From the NCBI GenBank assembly GCA_025403435.1, contig CM046327.1, forward strand, positions 16,112,218-16,176,217: a stretch of 64,000 nt of DNA, in the 5' to 3' direction. Positions within the stretch are counted from its first letter, which is position 1; the number at the start of each line of letters is the position of its first letter. Origin of the DNA: Artocarpus heterophyllus. Taxonomy: Eukaryota; Streptophyta; Magnoliopsida; Rosales; Moraceae. The notes beneath the pieces were generated by a model. It was not told the origin of the DNA. It saw only the letters and a list, made by a program, of their open reading frames with translations, and did not search any database. The translations under genes and the position numbers were made by a program. Of this stretch, positions 60,273 through 64,000 are shown piece after piece.

Positions 60273-62254
60273 CTACATATATGGCTGGTGGTGTGAAGGC
60301 TGCAAACCACTGCCTGCATAGCCTCCATAATTTGGTAAAGCAGCATTATATGAGGCTGGTGGAGCCCTATCATCTTGGGGATGGTAGTACAACGCAGGCT
60401 GGCGAGGAACTCGAGCTTCATAGCCCTGTGGATCGCCACAATGATATCTTTTTGGAATTCCTGCGTGCACCACCCCCTCACTGTAGATGGGAGGGCCATG
60501 CCTACCAGCGGAAGAACCTGACGCAGCAAGATAACCAGGTCCACGCTGATATCCTTGGAATCTTCTGTTGGATTTCTGTTTCTTCATCTTTTGGCGCTTA
60601 ACAGCCTCCCCACTCCTTTTCTTCTTATCAGCTTGGGATCTATCCAGTTGAGCAGCCCTTTTCTGAAGTGTTTCGAGCGGGTAGTCAGCTTCAAGTTTGT
60701 ACTCTTCAACACACTTGATTACGGCCTTCAGTGCAGCAAGTTCTCGTGCGTTGACATCATCCTACACTTGAAAAAGATTTCATAAGTATAGAATTCTGTT
60801 TAAGAAATTCCTTTTCACCTCATCAAGCCGAGATGTACCTGACCACCAGCGGCATCGCCCGTGTTCTCACCCTTTCCTTGCGAATTTCTCCTCAAGTCTT
60901 TCAAGTATGCCTTCAGGAGTGGCACAGGAGGGAATCTTTCGGCAAGTTGGAAGGCCTGAATAAAACGTACAGCTTCAATTTGTTTCCCACTGTTGACAAG
61001 TGATTCAATAAGCCCTGCAGAGAAATTTTAAGCTTCAGAACAGGCCAGCTTCACAAATAAATAGTTTTTCTGTCCCCTAGGCAACAACGACTGATCTTTG
61101 CATGAGTCTCTACTTCTCTAATTATGTAATACACTACGAAACCTAAACTCGAAAATGGTTCAGCCTCCAAGACTCCATCAGGTCAGTTAATTGAAAGAAC
61201 ACCAACCTGGCACTTTGTATGTTAACCCAAGAGAGCGGCATAGCTCAGGTGCTTGCCTGCATTGAGCAGCTGCAAGAACAAGCTTGCACAGCTCTTCTTC
61301 ATCAAACTCTGAAGCAATCCTAAAGGTTGCGAGGAGCTGCAAGAATGCCTCTGCTTCCAATGATACTCCATTGGCAGCATCAGTCCTTGAAATAGCCAAC
61401 TTAGGCCTCCACTCATCAGCAATAGTTTTAGCTTGCTGCTTGGTCTCAGGGTTCAAAAGGTGATCAGCACCTGGGTCAGACTCGGCCCTTGCCAATAAGG
61501 CGGACATGGCTCTCATTAAAATGACACAACATTTACGCTTGCCCTGAATGGCAGCAACACACTTACCCCCTGGTTCATTAGTTTCATCAGGAGGGTAAAA
61601 CCCCTCCAGTGAATCCAGCACCAATTGGGCAGGTTCACTTGCAGTTACTAGTGCAATAGAAAGTTCATCACAAATGACATTAATTTTTCTATGATTCTCC
61701 ATGGTATAATTCAGTAGCCCTTTGCCATCCATCAGCTTGCAAAATTGTACAAGTTCTGAGCGTGGCTTAACCTCAACAGCCACGCCTTTGGTGTTTTCAC
61801 CTGATTTATGAGGAGAACCCTCCTCTGGAGAATTTCTATCACCAAAAGAGCTGCTTACCTTGCTATTTTGGTTATCTCCATCCACAATAGACTCTGGGAC
61901 TGTAGGCTGGTCTTTCACTCGTGCTTCTGCAATGGCAGCAACAGCAGCATCTTTCAGCTCCTGCACTCGATCCAACATATCTTGCTCTTTAGCTGCAACA
62001 GCTGCTTCTCTCTCCACAAGCAATTTCTGGGTTGCGGCTTCTTTCTCCTTAAAATCTTTCTCCTTACTTTCAAGCTCTTCGAGCTTCAGCTTCAACACCA
62101 TCTCAAGGTTGCGGAAGTGTTCCTCAATTTCCATCCACTGAACCCTCTCCTCAGCAGCATTCTTATGAGCTTCCAGCTGATGAATTGCCTTACCAAGCTG
62201 TTCTAGCAAGGAGGATCTCACATCACCAGCTACAACTTGCTCAATCTCAACCAT
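60273..62254 (-). CDS. FRL3: FRIGIDA-like protein (FRL3-type)
   Basis: Three exons, 61207-62254, 60839-61014 and 60273-60761, all GT-AG with consistent phase, encode 570 residues. The first ATG is 62254; the frame is open upstream without another ATG. Residues about 15-112 form an Ala/Glu/Lys-rich coiled coil, then an acidic linker, then the FRIGIDA domain from about 164 to 460 (SELVQFCKLMDGKGLLNY, LVLDSLEGFYPP, LLARAESDPGADHLLNPETK, LGLTYKVPGLIESLVNSGKQ). A basic nuclear-localisation-like KKKRSGEAVKRQKMKKQK leads to a Gly/Pro/Tyr-rich tail ending HHQPYM. FRIGIDA family members act in the nucleus on FLC-type flowering control, but FRL3/FRL4 members have broader, less defined roles. Family is certain; the FRL3 label rests on overall length and tail. 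Confidence 0.92.
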
Positions 62255-63400
62255 TGCAAATGGCAAACAAAAGTCTTTTATAAGCAATCCTACACAATGA
62301 GATTGGATTAGGTGAATTCAAAAAAAAAAAAAAAAAACCAAACAGAGAGTTTTTTCCATCACAACAAAGGAGTCTGGAAAGAACCATAAAGTGACTCTAA
62401 TGGGTAGGTGAAAGTCTCAAAATTTAAAGATTCAAAGGTCCCATATAATTCAACAAGTTGCATTGCATAAACATTTATTAAAAAAAAAAAAAAAAAAAGA
62501 ACCCTCTGGAAATCTATATGATACCAACCACTAAGTGCAAACCTTAAACATTCGTAACAACATTTTTTTTCTTTGAAGTGATTCATAAAAACAATAGGAA
62601 GTGACAACGAAACTTGAAAAAGAACTTCAATCGTAAACCCTAAAAAGAAAGAATAAAAAATAAAAACGAAAAAGAAGAAGCCCCCAATTACTGAATTCGT
62701 CCAATTTTCTATTTTTCCCCATTTTTCCCGTCTTTCATGCTGATTTCATTTAAGAACTTCTGTAATGAATCTTGCGGCTTCATTTTGTTCTCTGACTGGT
62801 ATTAAAATTTAATATAAGGAACCCAATTTCAAATTGAATCTTTCACACCATATTGGGTCCAATGTTTTTTCAAGAATACACTCGTTTTTTCACACATTCC
62901 AAGACTTAAAATTTAACTTTTCAAAACACAATTCTTAACAATAAACATAGTAAAATTTTAGCCTAATCCAGACGAAAAAGACAAACTCATAGCACGAAAA
63001 CATGAAAAAGGAAAAAAGAAAAACATATAGAATGAAAGAAAATGGAGATATAAAGAGAGTATTATATATTCGACGTACCGGAACCGCCAAAAAGAAATGG
63101 AGGTGATAGAATATAAACCCTATAATTTACAGAGGTTTTGGGAAGCCCTTGAAAATTGGGGTTTTTTTTTTTTTTTTGAAATATATATGATTGAGATGAA
63201 TGAGAGTGCAATACCAGCGAGGGAAAGGACAGGAGCTTCTTTTCTTCGTAAAAGGACTTGTGTTTGTGCGCTTTAGAGTATAGGGGCGCTGGCTCTTGTT
63301 TTTGTGCTGTAAAAACAATCCCTTGACGCCACGTTTTATGAATCTTGGTCGGGTTTCACAGTTTCGGTGGGTCCATTAGAGTCACGAAGTTAGAGAACTT
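62255..63400 (-). other. 5' leader, probable leader intron and promoter of the FRIGIDA-like gene
   Basis: A donor-like CCG|GTACGT at 63078/63077 and several C/T-rich acceptor-like tracts suggest a 5' UTR exon upstream of 63079 and a leader intron. Poly(A) and poly(T) tracts interrupt the region. No other gene seen. Confidence 0.4.
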
Positions 63401-63912
63401 TGATGCTCCGAGTGGTATGAGTAAAAAAATAGAAGGAAAAAGAATATTGAAAGAATTTTGGCATAAAAATTAATATGATGAGGTATTTGATAAAAAAATT
63501 AAAATAGGAAGAAAAAATAATTGAAAAAAATAACATATGGGTCTTATTAAAATTGATCTTTTTAAATATGGATAAATTTTGTAAGAGAAAAATTTGACAA
63601 CAATGCAAAAAAAATGAAGTTACCAATTTGTTATTCTTTTCTATCAAAATTCTAACAAAAAATTTGAGCACTAAATTAAAAAAATAACTAAATAATATTT
63701 AAGCAACATGGCAATTGTATTAATAGTAGTTTTTTTATTTCTTTGATTTTTCTTGCAATACCAAACAAAAGAAGATAAAATCATTTTCTTTTCACTTTCA
63801 CATACCAAATAAATAAAGGGAAAATCAAAATCCTTTCTTTCCCTACAGTTTTCTTTCCTTCATAGTTTTCTTTCCCCTCCTATTTTATTTTCTTCTTACC
63901 AAACAGAGCATT
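63401..63912. mobile_element. Non-autonomous TIR element in the FRIGIDA-like promoter
   Basis: TGATGCTCCGAGTGGTATGAG pairs imperfectly with CTTACCAAACAGAGCATTA at the right. The interior is AT-rich, with GGAAAGAAAAC stretches inverted near the right end. Confidence 0.55.
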
Positions 63913-64000
63913 AGATTTACCATTAAAAAAATAGTGTAATATTAAATTTTTAAAACTTTTTAAAGTAAATATTAAGATTTAAACATATTAATTGTAAATA
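63913..64000. other. AT-rich window edge
   Basis: Nothing recognised. Confidence 0.4.

Overview
The window is nuclear DNA from a flowering plant, most likely a eudicot. Its genes have spliced GT-AG introns, AT-rich intergenic DNA full of transposons, and products specific to land plants: a lysine-rich arabinogalactan protein, a GASA/snakin peptide, a U-box/ARM ubiquitin ligase and a FRIGIDA-like protein. A cucurbit is my impression only. No rRNA, tRNA or CRISPR array was recognised.

Left arm (1-10517): a nested retrotransposon block. The window opens at the primer-binding site of an LTR element whose 3' LTR is 4208-6571. Its 4.2-kb interior shows no gag-pol. It carries two intact forward ORFs instead: a small Cys4-finger basic protein that recalls the nucleic-acid-binding proteins of carla-type plant RNA viruses (1451-1972), and an intronless, divergent LONELY GUY (LOG)-like protein (2615-3265). 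This unusual cargo element is the most interesting object here. It lies inside a decayed copia element (6572-10517).

Middle (10518-31640): one gene, a GPI-anchored lysine-rich AGP (15043-16396), surrounded by MITEs. A 2-kb tandem duplication (18496-23448) has a later hAT insertion in only one copy. A solo LTR (29137-31537, TSD ATACT) sits inside an older MITE. It shares its last 1.1 kb with the 3' LTR of the first element but has a different inner segment.

Right (31640-64000): a ten-exon LRR-WD40 protein with a DWD box (32115-37046, +), a GASA peptide (42774-43166, +), PUB4-like U-box/ARM E3 ligase (44802-50508, -), a probably broken membrane aspartyl protease (55341-59197, -), and a FRIGIDA-like 3 protein (60273-62254, -). 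Introns and gaps hold a SINE, TRIM/copia relics and non-autonomous hAT-like elements.

The host genes do not form a pathway; they are ordinary neighbours. All gene models were spliced by eye, checking reading phase at every junction. Family names come from recognised motifs, not from a database search.
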